Shown here: piece after piece, positions 18,436 to 29,242 of the stretch
Layout: every line of letters begins with the position of its first letter
How positions within the stretch are numbered: position 1 is the first letter of the stretch
Assembly: GCF_030143255.1 (NCBI RefSeq)
Contig: NZ_JARJNR010000003.1
Location: 1-64,000, forward strand
Direction of reading: 5' to 3'
From: Frigidibacter sp. SD6-1
GTDB lineage: Bacteria > Pseudomonadota > Alphaproteobacteria > Rhodobacterales > Rhodobacteraceae
Length of the DNA stretch: 64,000 nucleotides
Position numbers and translations under genes: made by a program
Notes under the pieces: generated by a model
What the model was told of the DNA's origin: nothing
What the model saw: the letters and a program-made list of their open reading frames with translations, nothing else
The model's database searches: none

Positions 18436-19421
18436 GATTTCCAGCCACTTCATTCCTCCCGCTCGTCGGCCTTCTGGGCCTGGCCGCCTGTTCGGGCATC
18501 CCTGCGTCCAAAGTCATTGTCGAAGGCGAGGCGCCAGTGATCATTGGCCCGGCGACCCGCAAGAACCTGACCCCGCTGGAGCCAGTCTATCAATGCTATG
18601 ATCGGAAGCTTTCTGAATCCCGAACCAAGGGGAAGGCTTCGGCGCCGCCATTGAATATCGCGGTTGGCCAGATTCAGGATTTCACCACCCGCGCGCTGAC
18701 GTCCGAGCGTGTCGACATCACGCAAGGCGGGTCCCTCATGGTGATATCGGCCCTCATGAAGCTGCGCGACAATGTGACCGTGCATGATCGTGTCGATCCG
18801 CGCGTCACCGAGGCCGAGCTTCAGTACATGAACAACAAATACCTCGGTGACGGCAATACCCACGACAACGGTGGCGTCGAGGTCCCCTGGCTGCCCTATT
18901 TCGGCGGCTCGATCCGGCAATCCGAATATACGATTCTCGGCGGGATAACCGAGGTCAACTACAATCTCAGCTCTGGCGGTGCATCGCTGATGATCGATCA
19001 GATTGGCGGTCGGCAGCGCGTGTACACGATCAATGTCGCGGCCGATCTGCGCCTGGTTCGGACAAGCTCGCTCGAGGTTGTTGCCGCAGTGAGCCTGCAG
19101 AAGCAATTCGTCGGCTACGAGCGCGACCTGGAATTGTTCAGCTTTTTCGATATCGGCAACAAGAGCCGCCTGTTCGATGCCTATGCCGGCGAAAAAAGCC
19201 AGGAACCGTTGCAACTGGGGATCCGGGCAATCCTGGAAGAAAGCACCCTGGCCCTGATCGCGGATCTGACGGGCGTGCAATATGACAGCTGCAATCCCGG
19301 CAGCTGGGAATACCCCGAGACACAACCGGTCGTTACTGCCCCGAAACTTCCAGAAACGGATATCACGGCCCGATCGGCGCCGTTCGTGGTGCCCGAGTAT
19401 TCCGGCAGTGCGGTCTGGTGA
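18432..19421 (+). CDS. CsgG/HfaB-family outer-membrane lipoprotein, curli-type export pore
   Basis: This 329-residue protein has a lipoprotein signal with lipobox LAAC (Cys near residue 20). CsgG-family features follow: LNIAVGQIQDFT, GSLMVISALMKL, EYTILGGITEVNYNL, YTINVAADLRLV and VAAVSLQKQFVGYE. In curli this family forms a nonameric secretion channel; in Caulobacter HfaB does the same for holdfast anchors. The length and internal YILGG-like segment agree with HfaB/CsgG. It is the last gene of the block starting at 8317 and overlaps the preceding gene by ATGA. It supplies the best functional clue for the whole cluster: its cargo should be the secreted repeat proteins encoded just upstream. 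Confidence 0.82.
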   Translation: MRFPATSFLPLVGLLGLAACSGIPASKVIVEGEAPVIIGPATRKNLTPLEPVYQCYDRKLSESRTKGKASAPPLNIAVGQIQDFTTRALTSERVDITQGGSLMVISALMKLRDNVTVHDRVDPRVTEAELQYMNNKYLGDGNTHDNGGVEVPWLPYFGGSIRQSEYTILGGITEVNYNLSSGGASLMIDQIGGRQRVYTINVAADLRLVRTSSLEVVAAVSLQKQFVGYERDLELFSFFDIGNKSRLFDAYAGEKSQEPLQLGIRAILEESTLALIADLTGVQYDSCNPGSWEYPETQPVVTAPKLPETDITARSAPFVVPEYSGSAVW

Positions 19422-19829
19422 GCGCCGATCTGATGATGTTGCCGCTTACCTTTGCGGATCCTCGCAGCCCCGGCTTTACACATCGATGCCGTCGGGGGCG
19501 GTCGCATCATCGGGGCTGCCGGGCCCGCCCGATCCGCTGCGGGCTGCGTCGGTCCCCCGGCCTCTGTCGGCAAAGCAATCCGGTCCAGCCGCGCCGCCAA
19601 GCCTTTTTCGCAATATGCAACGCCTGTGGTGTCAACATTCAGCCCCTCATGAAGAATTTGTTAAGTAACATGTGCTCGCCCGTTGGTTCTGGTGGCTGGT
19701 TCAGGAATTCATCACTCAAAAACCCAAGTCGCGCCATAGTCTTGCCTTCTCTTCGCAATATCCGCGCAGGCGGCACCTCTGAGTGGTTTGGTGTGCCGAA
19801 GGTAACGATTGGTTTTGTAAAGGGTTTGG
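19422..19829. other. Intergenic region with no supported gene
   Basis: About 400 bases follow the CsgG-like gene. GC-rich sequence resembling leftover coding DNA runs to about 19630, then an AT-richer stretch (19650-19830) could serve as promoter for the decayed Hint gene. I see no convincing terminator. Confidence 0.4.
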
Positions 19830-20165
19830 ATGATGCCCACCGGCTATCAGGCCTCCCCTGGTGGGGGCAACGCGCTGAACGGCGCGGATATGATCGGTGG
19901 AGGTCCTGTCACCTTCACGACGCAATCGGCGCTTGGCGCAGGCCAGTGGACCTGCGGCGGCAGCAGGGGCGTAGCCGGCGCTGCCGGATGCGGCGCCTCG
20001 CTCTTATCCCCGTTCCTGACCGAAATCCCGCTCCCCTATACCGACGCGCTTACCGGTCCGGTGGCGGCGGGCTGTATTCCTTTTCGACAGGGTCATGAGG
20101 TCAATCCTGACCCGCGGGCACTGACGGCCCGTTCGCCCGGATATGCCGCAGAACCAAGATCCTGA
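19830..20165 (+). pseudogene. Decayed N-terminal module of a Hint/RTX-type protein
   Basis: The frame opens with MPTGYQASPGGGNAL and contains VTFTTQSALGAGQWT. From family knowledge this resembles the conserved start of many Rhodobacterales Hint-domain proteins (MPTGY..., GAGQW-x-W-SG). After GQWTCGG the family pattern breaks. A GLYSFSTG segment, like the family's G-x-YYLATDG, appears in another frame near 20065-20095, and a VNPDPRALT segment returns in the first frame. It ends at 20165 with no RTX or Hint domain. This looks like a truncated, frameshifted paralogue beside the intact gene at 20353. A functional 110-residue secreted peptide cannot be excluded. Confidence 0.4.
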
Positions 20166-20227
20166 TCGAACATGAAGCTTTCAACAATCGGATGCGCAAG
20201 GCGCGACCCTAAGGCGAGATAACGAGT

Positions 20228-20353
20228 ATGGCAACTTTCAACATCCGGATGATCGAGATCGGCGAGGCGGGCCTTTCCGCCCCCCGCACCGTCACGCAGC
20301 AGGGCGCCACGGCCGCCCGCAACGCAAGCGCTTTTGAACGGGGACACGCATAA
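20228..20353 (+). CDS. Small 41-residue open frame overlapping the RTX gene start (TAATG)
   Basis: The frame begins [18 protein letters not shown] and stops with TAA, whose last base is the first base of the ATG at 20353. The next gene also begins with MAT. The small frame may be a coupled leader peptide, or another relic of a Hint-protein N-terminus. It has no recognisable domain and only a weak ribosome site. Confidence 0.35.
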   Translation: MATFNIRMIEIGEAGLSAPRTVTQQGATAARNASAFERGHA

Positions 20354-23300
20354 TGGCCACGTATGTTTTCGACGTTTACTACCGTCCGAACACCTCATCG
20401 GAGATCACGGGCGTCTTTACGATGACGGTAAACGACCCCGACGATGCGCTGGGCCTTGGTTCGGACAACTCGCCCAAGGGTGAAACCGGGGTCTGGCCGA
20501 CCATCACCGCTGTCAGCGATCCGCTGTTCGCCGCCTATGTCGGCAATGTGTTGATGATGGACAACACCGCAAGCACGACTTCCATCAGTCAGCCGGAAAT
20601 CGGCATGCTCGCCTTTCAGTTGACGCAGACGTCAAACTTCCACCAGATTGACTGGTCAGCGGGTGGCACGACATACAGGCTATACACGAATGTGAACGGT
20701 GCGGACCAGCTTGAAGTGGGTCAACCGGTAATCACCACCAACTTTACAACCACCGTCATCGAAGAACTGCCCGTCCAGAATACCGGTGCGCTTGACGGTA
20801 TTGTCGAGGGCACTTCGGGCAATGACGTGATCGACGCCAGCTATACCGGCGATTTCGAAGGCGACAGGGTCGACAACAGCGACGCCACCGGCGGCTTTGG
20901 GACGCCCGGCTCGCAGGATGACATGATTCAGGGCTTTGGTGGCAACGATCAGATCCATGCCGGCGACGGCAACGATACGCTGGAGGGTGGCACTGGCAAC
21001 GACACGCTCGACGGCGGCACCGGCAATGACGTTCTGACCGGCGGGGCGAATGACGACCGGTTTGTCGTCTCCGAAGGCCATGACACGATTTCCGATTTCG
21101 GCACCGGCAGCACCAATACCACCGATGGCAATTCGGCCAATAACGATTTCGTCGATCTGACCGGCTATTACAACCAGACCAATTATCAGGCGGCGGTCGA
21201 TGCCGGGCATATCAATCCCGCGACCATCCGCAACCCGCTGGAATGGCTGCGCGCCGATCAGGCCGATGGCGTGCTGAACGACACCAATGCCGGCTGGACG
21301 GTGGATGACACGCTGACCATCCAGAATGGCGGCGTGGCGGTGGCGGGAACGGCGCTGACCAAAGAGACGACCGGCGTCACCTCGGACATGAGCTACAGTT
21401 TCTCGGTTTACGATTTCGGCTTCACGTCCTTTACCTTTACCGGGAGCCAATATGTCGGTGACATAACCATCACCGAAAAAAACGATGGCATCCTGCATGA
21501 CTCAAGCAATCCAAATTTCTGGACTGAGTCTGCGTTATCGACCAACACCTCGTCCGACCCGGACGGCAGACCTACTATTGACCAGACGGTCAGTGCATCG
21601 ACGGTGGCCAATCTTCCCGTCGGTGTTGGTGTTGCCTCGGTCGAACACCGTGTGCTTGTGGGCAGCGACGGATCGCGCATCGTTGCGTTTTTTCTGGTCA
21701 AGGATACCAACAGAGACGGTACAGTCGACCAGAATTACGGCTGGGCGACGCTGGAGCCGTTAAAGGCCGGTGTGACCTACTCTGTGCAAACGGCCACGAC
21801 GGCAGATGGTTCTGGCGGTACGCTCAACAACGCCATGGTCTATGGCGCTGATCTGGCGACGGCCGATTATGTCGATGGCACGGCGGCGGCCAATCTGATC
21901 GACGCCAACTATGTCGATGCGCAGGGCGACCGGATCGACGCCAATGACAATGCCGCAGGCACCAATGACGATGTGGTGCTGGCAGGCGCGGGCAATGACA
22001 CCGTGCTGGCGGGTCAGGGCGACGATTATGTCTCGGGCGGCGACGGCAATGACAACCTGTCGGGCGAGGCGGGCAACGATACCCTGCTGGGCGAGGCGGG
22101 CAATGACACGCTGGATGGCGGCACGGGCGATGACGTTCTGACCGGCGGGGCGGGGGATGACCGGTTCACCGTCTCCGAAGGCCACGATACGATCAGCGAT
22201 TTCGGCACCGGCAGCACCAATGCCGCCGATGGCAATTCGGCCAATAACGATTTCGTCGATCTGACCGGTCATTACAACCAGACCAATTACGACGCCGCCG
22301 TCGCCAATGGCGATATCGACCCGACGGCAATCGCGAACGCCTATGAATGGATGCAGGCCGATCAGGCCGATGATGGCGTCCTGAATGACACGGCGGCGGG
22401 CTGGGATGCCGACAACACGCTGACCATCCAGAATGGCGGGTCGGCGGCGACGCTTTCGGCTGAAACGACCGGCGTCCGTAACGAATACACCTTCCAGGCC
22501 ATTCGCCTTGATGCAGCGACCTTTGCGGGTGTCACGGATGGAACCACATTCAACGTCGACAATACCACAGTCGAAACCATCGTCATTCGCGACGAAAACG
22601 GTGTCGGCGATACGATATTTGACGACGATCAACCCAACCCCGTCCCCTCGACCAGCTTTACCGGCGTAACGGCGGCGGAAACCAACGCGGGGGACTACAC
22701 CAACCAGCAGGTTGTGTCGATCAACGGGGTTGCGGGCAGCGGCACGGCCAGACCGACATCCGTTCATGTCGTCCAGAACGAAAATGGCGAACAGTTTTTT
22801 GCCCATGCCATGTTGCTCAATGGCACCTGGTACTGGGTCTTCGACAAGGATAACAACTTTACCGGAAACACGGTTTCCGAGGTCAGCCAGGTTTCGCAGG
22901 CTTCCGGCGGCTCGAATGCCACCATTCGCTATGCCGATATCGGCACGGTCACAGTGCCGCCCGACGGCATCGTCTCGGGCACCGCGGGCGATGACACCAT
23001 CGACGCCAGCTATACCGGCGACCCGGATGGCGACAGGGTGGACAATAACGATGCCACCAGCGGGATCGGCGTCGCCGGGTCGAACGATGACCGGATCGAG
23101 GCCGGGGCGGGCAATGACAGCGTCCTTGCGGGCGATGGCAACGACACCGTGCTGGGCGGGACAGGCAACGATACCATCGACGGCGGCGTCGGCGATGACC
23201 TTGCCTATGGCGAGGCGGGCGCTGACACGCTCGACGGCGGGACGGGCAATGACACGCTGCACGGCGACGGCCCCAACCTGATCAGCAATGGCAGCTTTGA

Positions 23301-26300
23301 AGACGGGCCAGAGGCGACGGCAGCCGGTCAGATCGATCGCGCGACCGGTTGGGTAAACGAGGGCGCCAGCCCGGATGTCATGGACGATGCAGGTTACGAG
23401 GCAACCTGGTCGGCGTCCTTCGATGCATCTGATGGGGATCGCTATGCGGTGGTCGCAGCCGCGGGGTCTACCGCAGAATCGATCTCCACACAGCTGATCG
23501 AGGATCTGACAGCCGGTTCCGAATACACACTCACGTTCAAGGCGGCTGTGGCCGATTGGGGTGGCTCGGGCTTCACGAATCCCGGGACCCACACAATGCG
23601 AATTCTTGGGACTGTGGCCGGATCGACGACCCCGGTTCAGATTGGCACTATCACCGTCACCAGCACGGCAGAAAACTTCCCTGACTTACAACCTTACCAA
23701 TTCACCTTCACCGCACCGTTTGCGGTTGACAAACTCTATATCGCGGGGACGGCTAACATTAGCCTCAATGTAGCGGTCGCGCTGGACGAGGTGGCCCTGA
23801 CCGCAGGCGGTCCGGCAACCAGCGCCGACAACCTGATTGGCGGCGTTGGCGATGACGTGCTCTATGGCGAGCTTGGCAATGACACGCTGGATGGCGGGGC
23901 GGATAACGATGTGCTCGACGGCGGGGCGGGCAATGACGTCCTGACCGGCGGCACGGGCAATGACACGTTTGTCGCCTCGGCCGGGAATGACACGATCACC
24001 GATTTCGGCAACGATGTCGGCGGGTTGGCCGCGGATGGCGATACGACGAATAACGATTTCGTCGACCTGAGCGGGTTCTACAACGCCACGACCCTGGCCG
24101 ATGTGAACGCGGCGGGGGGCAACTTTGTCTCGGAACTGCATATGCTGCGCGAGGACGCGGCAGATGGCACCATCGACGGTGTGATCGGCGGCGTCGATTA
24201 CTCGGCCCAGATCGGCGACATCAACCTGCGGCTGGAGGATGGCTCTGGCAACGCGGTGACGGGCGACGCGCTGAACGTCGAAACCACCGGGGTCGATGGC
24301 CCGGTTCCGGACGGGATCGTTTCGGGCACCGCGGCGGGCGACCTGATCAACGCCGCCTATACCGGTGACCCGGATGGCGACATGGTCGACAACAGCGACG
24401 CCACGGCGGGCATCGGCGTGCCGGGGTCCGACGATGACAGCATCGAGGCCGGTGCAGGCAATGACACCGTTTATGCCGGCGCGGGCAACGACACGGTGCT
24501 GGGCGGCGACAACGACGACCTGGTCTATGGCGGCGCGGGCGCTGACACGCTCGACGGCGGCACGGGCAATGACACGCTGCACGGCGACGCCCCCAACCTG
24601 ATCAGCAACGGCAGCTTTGAAGACGGGCCAGAGGCGACCAACTGGAGCCAGATGGTCGCCACGGGCTGGACCACATACGCTAATAGTCCCGACATCAATG
24701 ACGATGCCGGCTGGGAGCCGGCGACTTTCTTGACCAACGCCACTGATGGCGACCGCTATCTTGGTCTGGCGACAAGCGGTACTTCTGCCAATGAAGTTGT
24801 CAGGCAGGCCCTGGCTGCGCCGCTTGAAAGTGGCAAGACCTATACCCTGACGCTGGACGCGGCCACCTGCAATGGAGCTTCGCCCTCTACCGCGAGCAAT
24901 CAGACAATTTCGGTTTATGGGCAGGTGACCCCAACCGGCCCAACCACCCTTTTGGGCACGATCAATGTCGTTTCGACCGACGGGTCGTTCCCCGACCTGA
25001 AAACCTATCAGGTCCAGTTTACGGCGGCCGGCAATTACGAGTATTTTTCGCTGGCGACGGTTGGCACCGCTGGGATTTCGACCTATACCTCCATCGACAA
25101 TGTGCGCCTGAACGAGGGCACGATTGCCGAAACGAATGGCGCTGACAGTCTGATCGGCGGCGTTGGCGATGACATGCTCTATGGCCAGCTTGGCAATGAC
25201 ACGCTGGATGGCGGGGCGGATAACGATGTGCTCGACGGCGGGGCGGGCAATGACGTCCTGACCGGCGGCACGGGCAATGACACGTTTGTCGCCTCGGCCG
25301 GGAATGACACGATCACCGATTTCGGCAACGATGTCGGCGGGCTGGCCGCGGATGGCGATGCGACGAATAACGATTTCGTCGACCTGAGCGGGTTCTACAA
25401 CGCCACGACCCTGGCCGCTGTGAATGCGGCGGGGGGCAATTTTGCCTCGGAACTGCATATGCTGCGCGAGGACGCGGCAGATGGCAAGATCGACGGTATG
25501 ATCGGCGGCGTCGATTACTCGGCCCAGATCGGCACTATCGACCTGCGGCTGGAGGATGGTGCCGGCAACGCGGTGACGGGCGATGCGCTGAACGTCGAAA
25601 CCACCGGCGTCGATGGCCCGGTTCCGGACGGGATCGTTTCGGGCACAGCGGCGGGCGACGTGATCAATGCCGCCTATACCGGTGATCCGGATGGCGACAT
25701 GGTCGACAATAACGATGCCACGGCTGGCATCGGCGCACCGGGGTCTGACGATGACAGCATCGACGCCGGGGCGGGCAATGACACCGTGCGGGCCGGCGAT
25801 GGAAATGACACCGTGCAGGGCGGCGACGGCGACGACCTTGCCTATGGCGAGGCGGGCGACGACACCATCGACGGCGGCACGGGCAATGACGTGCTGCACG
25901 GCGACAGCCCCAACCTGATCAGCAATGGCAGCTTTGAAGACGGGCCAGAGGCGACCAACTGGACACAAATGGTTGCCACGGGCTGGACCTCGCACGTCGG
26001 TACTCCCGACATCAACGATGACGCGGGTTGGGAAGCTCCCAATTTGGCTATCGATGCTACCGATGGTGACCGCTATCTCGGCCTGTATTCGTTTGGTAGT
26101 ACTACGGAGGCCGCCCGGACCGCCTTGGCCACGCCACTAGATAGCGGCAAGACCTATACGCTCACGCTGGATGCGGCCACTGCCAATGGTAGTACCTACA
26201 CCTCAGCTTCCAGTAACACAGTCCGGGTCTTTGGCCAGGTGACCGAAGGTGGCCCGTCTGTTCTGCTGGGTACGATCACTGTCGATTCCACCGACGGGTC

Positions 26301-27531
26301 ATACCCCGATCTGAAGACCTACCAAGTTGAGTTCACAGCGAGCGGAAATTTCACGCATATTTATCTCGCCGGAACCGGTACCGGGTCGGTGTTTACAGCG
26401 ACCTATACCGCCATCGATAACGTCCGCCTGAACGAAGGCACGATTGCCGAAACCGCCGCCGCCGGCAATGACAACCTGATCGGCGGTCTGGGCGATGACG
26501 TGCTCTATGGTGAGATGGGCAATGATACGCTGGATGGCGGGGCGGATAACGACACGCTGGACGGTGGCGCGGGCAATGACAGCCTGACCGGCGGCACGGG
26601 CAATGACACGTTTGTCGCCTCGGCCGGGAATGACACGATCACCGATTTCGGCGCCGGCAGCACCAATGCCAGCGATGGCGACCCGACCAACAACGACTTT
26701 GTCGACCTCAGCGGGTTCTATAACGCCACGACGCTGGATGCCGTCAACAACGCCGATGCCGACCCGAACAATGACTTTGCCACCGCGCTTGACATGCTGC
26801 GCGCGGACCATGCCGACGGTGTGATCGACGGTGTGATCGGCGGTGTGGATTACTCGGCCCAGATCGGCGACATCAACCTGACGATCCAGAATGGCGGGGC
26901 ACCGGTGGATGCCTCCGCCCTGACCTTGGAAACCACCGGCGTTCCCTGTTTCACCCGCGGCACGCTGATCTGCACGATCCGCGGCGAGCTTCCGGTGGAA
27001 TCCCTGCGCGTCGGCGACAAGGTGATCACCCGCGACAACGGCTATCAGGAAATCCGCTGGATCGGTTCGACCACCCGTCAGGCGATCGGGCGCGACGCGC
27101 CGATCCTGATCAAGGCCGGCACGCTCGGCAACGATCGCGACCTGCGCGTGTCGCCCCAGCACCGCATGTTGCTGACCGGCATGATGGCCGTGCTGCAGTT
27201 CGGCGAGGCCGAAGTGCTTGCACCGGCGCATTCGCTGATCAACGGCCGGACCATCCGGCGCGAGGAAGGCGGCAGCGTCGACTATTACCACATGCTGTTC
27301 GACACGCACGAGATCGTCTGGTCGAACGGCGCGCTCTCGGAAAGCTTTCATCCCGGCGAACAGGGGTGGAGCGCGCTGGAACAGGACGCCCGGGACGAGA
27401 TCCTGCGCCTGTTCCCCGAACTGGACGAAACGACCGGTTTTGCTGAATACGGCGATACGGCACGTCTGGTTCTGAAGGCCTACGAGGCGAAATTGCTGAT
27501 GGCGAGTGAAATGAAAGCAATGAGAAGGTGA
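20353..27531 (+). CDS. Giant RTX (Ca2+-binding) protein with jelly-roll repeats and C-terminal Hint domain
   Basis: This 2392-residue secreted protein has no Sec signal and probably uses type I secretion. After ~150 unassigned residues it alternates three module types. The first is [15 protein letters not shown] openers plus GGxGNDxLxGG calcium-binding repeats. The second is five copies of a block running from FVxSxGxDTIxDFG through [12 protein letters not shown] to LxxETTGV. The third is three copies of a carbohydrate-binding-like jelly roll starting [15 protein letters not shown] (nt ~23275, ~24595, ~25912). From residue ~2197 a Hint_2 domain starts with [10 protein letters not shown] and continues with [21 protein letters not shown] and [12 protein letters not shown]. 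It could autoprocess or mediate protein attachment. No type I exporter genes lie in the window. Role as matrix or adhesion protein is inference. Confidence 0.88.
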   Translation: MATYVFDVYYRPNTSSEITGVFTMTVNDPDDALGLGSDNSPKGETGVWPTITAVSDPLFAAYVGNVLMMDNTASTTSISQPEIGMLAFQLTQTSNFHQIDWSAGGTTYRLYTNVNGADQLEVGQPVITTNFTTTVIEELPVQNTGALDGIVEGTSGNDVIDASYTGDFEGDRVDNSDATGGFGTPGSQDDMIQGFGGNDQIHAGDGNDTLEGGTGNDTLDGGTGNDVLTGGANDDRFVVSEGHDTISDFGTGSTNTTDGNSANNDFVDLTGYYNQTNYQAAVDAGHINPATIRNPLEWLRADQADGVLNDTNAGWTVDDTLTIQNGGVAVAGTALTKETTGVTSDMSYSFSVYDFGFTSFTFTGSQYVGDITITEKNDGILHDSSNPNFWTESALSTNTSSDPDGRPTIDQTVSASTVANLPVGVGVASVEHRVLVGSDGSRIVAFFLVKDTNRDGTVDQNYGWATLEPLKAGVTYSVQTATTADGSGGTLNNAMVYGADLATADYVDGTAAANLIDANYVDAQGDRIDANDNAAGTNDDVVLAGAGNDTVLAGQGDDYVSGGDGNDNLSGEAGNDTLLGEAGNDTLDGGTGDDVLTGGAGDDRFTVSEGHDTISDFGTGSTNAADGNSANNDFVDLTGHYNQTNYDAAVANGDIDPTAIANAYEWMQADQADDGVLNDTAAGWDADNTLTIQNGGSAATLSAETTGVRNEYTFQAIRLDAATFAGVTDGTTFNVDNTTVETIVIRDENGVGDTIFDDDQPNPVPSTSFTGVTAAETNAGDYTNQQVVSINGVAGSGTARPTSVHVVQNENGEQFFAHAMLLNGTWYWVFDKDNNFTGNTVSEVSQVSQASGGSNATIRYADIGTVTVPPDGIVSGTAGDDTIDASYTGDPDGDRVDNNDATSGIGVAGSNDDRIEAGAGNDSVLAGDGNDTVLGGTGNDTIDGGVGDDLAYGEAGADTLDGGTGNDTLHGDGPNLISNGSFEDGPEATAAGQIDRATGWVNEGASPDVMDDAGYEATWSASFDASDGDRYAVVAAAGSTAESISTQLIEDLTAGSEYTLTFKAAVADWGGSGFTNPGTHTMRILGTVAGSTTPVQIGTITVTSTAENFPDLQPYQFTFTAPFAVDKLYIAGTANISLNVAVALDEVALTAGGPATSADNLIGGVGDDVLYGELGNDTLDGGADNDVLDGGAGNDVLTGGTGNDTFVASAGNDTITDFGNDVGGLAADGDTTNNDFVDLSGFYNATTLADVNAAGGNFVSELHMLREDAADGTIDGVIGGVDYSAQIGDINLRLEDGSGNAVTGDALNVETTGVDGPVPDGIVSGTAAGDLINAAYTGDPDGDMVDNSDATAGIGVPGSDDDSIEAGAGNDTVYAGAGNDTVLGGDNDDLVYGGAGADTLDGGTGNDTLHGDAPNLISNGSFEDGPEATNWSQMVATGWTTYANSPDINDDAGWEPATFLTNATDGDRYLGLATSGTSANEVVRQALAAPLESGKTYTLTLDAATCNGASPSTASNQTISVYGQVTPTGPTTLLGTINVVSTDGSFPDLKTYQVQFTAAGNYEYFSLATVGTAGISTYTSIDNVRLNEGTIAETNGADSLIGGVGDDMLYGQLGNDTLDGGADNDVLDGGAGNDVLTGGTGNDTFVASAGNDTITDFGNDVGGLAADGDATNNDFVDLSGFYNATTLAAVNAAGGNFASELHMLREDAADGKIDGMIGGVDYSAQIGTIDLRLEDGAGNAVTGDALNVETTGVDGPVPDGIVSGTAAGDVINAAYTGDPDGDMVDNNDATAGIGAPGSDDDSIDAGAGNDTVRAGDGNDTVQGGDGDDLAYGEAGDDTIDGGTGNDVLHGDSPNLISNGSFEDGPEATNWTQMVATGWTSHVGTPDINDDAGWEAPNLAIDATDGDRYLGLYSFGSTTEAARTALATPLDSGKTYTLTLDAATANGSTYTSASSNTVRVFGQVTEGGPSVLLGTITVDSTDGSYPDLKTYQVEFTASGNFTHIYLAGTGTGSVFTATYTAIDNVRLNEGTIAETAAAGNDNLIGGLGDDVLYGEMGNDTLDGGADNDTLDGGAGNDSLTGGTGNDTFVASAGNDTITDFGAGSTNASDGDPTNNDFVDLSGFYNATTLDAVNNADADPNNDFATALDMLRADHADGVIDGVIGGVDYSAQIGDINLTIQNGGAPVDASALTLETTGVPCFTRGTLICTIRGELPVESLRVGDKVITRDNGYQEIRWIGSTTRQAIGRDAPILIKAGTLGNDRDLRVSPQHRMLLTGMMAVLQFGEAEVLAPAHSLINGRTIRREEGGSVDYYHMLFDTHEIVWSNGALSESFHPGEQGWSALEQDARDEILRLFPELDETTGFAEYGDTARLVLKAYEAKLLMASEMKAMRR
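23839..25963 (+). repeat. Long near-identical tandem DNA repeats within the RTX/Hint gene (period 1317 bp)
   Basis: Bases 23839-24646 and 25156-25963 (about 808 bp each, offset 1317) are almost identical. They cover the RTX block, the FVDLSGFYN block, the [10 protein letters not shown] opener and the start of the jelly roll. A third, more diverged copy starts near 26480. The jelly-roll interiors between copies are diverged. This is a substrate for slippage or homologous recombination and could vary the repeat number by 439 residues per unit. Confidence 0.85.
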
Positions 27532-27535
27532 AGAG

Positions 27536-27775
27536 ATGAGCAACAAATTGTTTATGGGGTTTCTGGGCGTGGCGGTTCTGTCAGCCTGCGTGAGCCCCGC
27601 AGATTACGAAACGACCCCGGTCACGGTGAATAGCCCGAAGGGCCCGGTGGTGTGCCAGTTGTATACCAAACAACAGGTCTTGTGGGACAGGGCAGTCTCT
27701 GTGCCAACCGGCATGACCGTCAAGGAGGGTGACCAGATCTGCATCGCGGAAGGCCAGAGACAGAAGGCCAGTTAG
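27536..27775 (+). CDS. Small lipoprotein, unrecognised
   Basis: This 79-residue protein has signal MSNKLFMGFLGVAVL and lipobox LSAC (Cys near residue 18). The mature part has two further cysteines (VVCQLY and QICIAE), probably forming a disulfide. It starts five bases after the RTX gene stop with an AAGGTGAAGAG site, so it is probably cotranscribed. It may be a small surface or assembly factor for the RTX protein. No family is recognised. Confidence 0.7.
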   Translation: MSNKLFMGFLGVAVLSACVSPADYETTPVTVNSPKGPVVCQLYTKQQVLWDRAVSVPTGMTVKEGDQICIAEGQRQKAS

Positions 27776-27931
27776 GTTTGAGGTCCCGGCATCTGGTGGG
27801 TCGGGCCGCGACCCTCGACCGGGTCTCCTGGGCTAAGGGCCATTCAAAGCAGGCGTGCAGTTCATGCCCGCCTCTCCCTTGCCAGCCGCCTGCAATCTTG
27901 CCAGAGACGGTAGAGAGCCGCGAGGGACGGG

Positions 27932-29242
27932 ATGAACGGCGAAGAGAGCCTTTTGCAGACGATCAGCAGCTATCTGGATCAGGGGCGCGATCTGGCGATG
28001 GGCTGGGCGACCAGCCCCGCCGCCTGGTCGCAGTTCGCGCTTCTGATCGTCGCCTGGGGCGCGGCGGCCCTTGCCACGCGCAAGATCGTGCCCCGGATCG
28101 AGGCCTGGGTGCGGCCGCGCACCGAAGGCGCGGGGCTTCTTGGCGCCTTGCTGCGCCTTGCCCTGCGTTTCGTGCCGATGGTCCTGCCGCTTCTGGCCTA
28201 TGGCTTCACGGCGGTGGGCGAGGCCTTCACCCGCCAGGTCTTCGGTTCAGGCGCCGTCATCGCCTTTGGCAAACGGCTGTTCCTGTTCTTCGCCGCACGT
28301 CTCTTCGTCGCCCATGTACTGGCCGATCCGTTCCTGAGACTCCTCGGCCGCTATGTGCTGATCCCCGTCGCGGCACTGAATGCTCTTGGGCTCCTCGCCC
28401 CGGTGTCGGCCTGGCTCGAAAGCCTGACGGTCGAGATGGGCAACATCACCTTTTCGGTCATGGCGCTGCTGCGCGGTCTGATCGCGGGAAGCCTTCTCTT
28501 CTGGCTCGGATCCTGGTCGAACCGGCAAAGTGCGGACTATATCAAGGCGCAGGAGGAACTGCGCCCCGCCACCCGCGAACTCGCCGCCAAGGCGGCAGAG
28601 GTGGTGATCTTCGGCGCGGCCTTCCTGCTGCTTCTCAACATCATGGGGATCGACCTGACCACCATCGCGCTTCTCGGCGGTGCGCTGGGCGTCGGCATCG
28701 GTCTGGGCCTCCAGCAGATCGCCGCAAACTTCATCTCCGGCATCATCCTGTTGATCGAAGGCCAGACGACGGTCGGCGATTATGTCGAGCTTGACGGCGG
28801 CGAGGCGGGCACGATCGTGAAGATGACGGCGCGAGCCTGCATCCTCGAAACCTTCGACGGCCGCTGGATCGTGGTGCCGAACGAGCATTTCATCACCACC
28901 CGCGTGGTGAACTATTCCGATCAGGGCAGCGCCAACCGCTATGAGGCGCCTTTCTCGGTCAGCTATGAAACCGATATCGACCGGCTGCCCGCGATCATCG
29001 AGCGTGCGGTGGGGGAGCTGCCCTTCGTGCTGAAGGCGCCGGATGCGCCAGATTGCGAATTGCGCGCATTCGGCGAGAGTAGTGTCGATTTCGCCGTCGA
29101 ATATTGGGTGAACGGCATCGACGACGGGCGCAACAAATACCAAAGCCAGGTCCTGTTCGCGATCTGGCGGGCGCTGAAGGCCGAGCGGATCGAAATGCCC
29201 TATCCGCGCCGCGTCGTGGAAATGCGCGGGGCGCAGGGTTGA
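27932..29242 (+). CDS. Mechanosensitive ion channel, MscS family
   Basis: This 436-residue inner-membrane protein has an N-terminal set of about five hydrophobic helices. The MscS pore and beta domain follow: IALLGGALGVGIGLGLQQI (Gly/Ala-packed pore helix), then ANFISGIILLIEG and GDYVELDGGEAGTIVKM. VVPNEHFITTRVVNYS is typical of the family. A C-terminal alpha/beta domain ends the protein. It would act as a tension-gated safety valve during hypo-osmotic shock. The ATG at 27932 follows GAGGGACGG. The stop overlaps the next gene's TTG start, so the two are coupled. A hairpin (GGGTCG/CGACCC, 27798-27814) lies in the upstream gap. Confidence 0.9.
   Translation: MNGEESLLQTISSYLDQGRDLAMGWATSPAAWSQFALLIVAWGAAALATRKIVPRIEAWVRPRTEGAGLLGALLRLALRFVPMVLPLLAYGFTAVGEAFTRQVFGSGAVIAFGKRLFLFFAARLFVAHVLADPFLRLLGRYVLIPVAALNALGLLAPVSAWLESLTVEMGNITFSVMALLRGLIAGSLLFWLGSWSNRQSADYIKAQEELRPATRELAAKAAEVVIFGAAFLLLLNIMGIDLTTIALLGGALGVGIGLGLQQIAANFISGIILLIEGQTTVGDYVELDGGEAGTIVKMTARACILETFDGRWIVVPNEHFITTRVVNYSDQGSANRYEAPFSVSYETDIDRLPAIIERAVGELPFVLKAPDAPDCELRAFGESSVDFAVEYWVNGIDDGRNKYQSQVLFAIWRALKAERIEMPYPRRVVEMRGAQG

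Noticed and set aside
21760-25995. Long minus-strand open frames opposite the RTX/Hint gene
   Set aside because: They mirror the GGxGND repeats in antisense and repeat with the same period; no independent coding evidence.
20956-26640. Periodic short DNA repeats that could be mistaken for a CRISPR array
   Set aside because: The repeats are in-frame codons for calcium-binding nonapeptides with no spacers and no cas genes.
29104-29238. Longer N-terminus for the flavoprotein starting inside the MscS gene
   Set aside because: The extra 45 residues are out-of-frame MscS sequence; the TTG at 29239 directly precedes the FAD motif.
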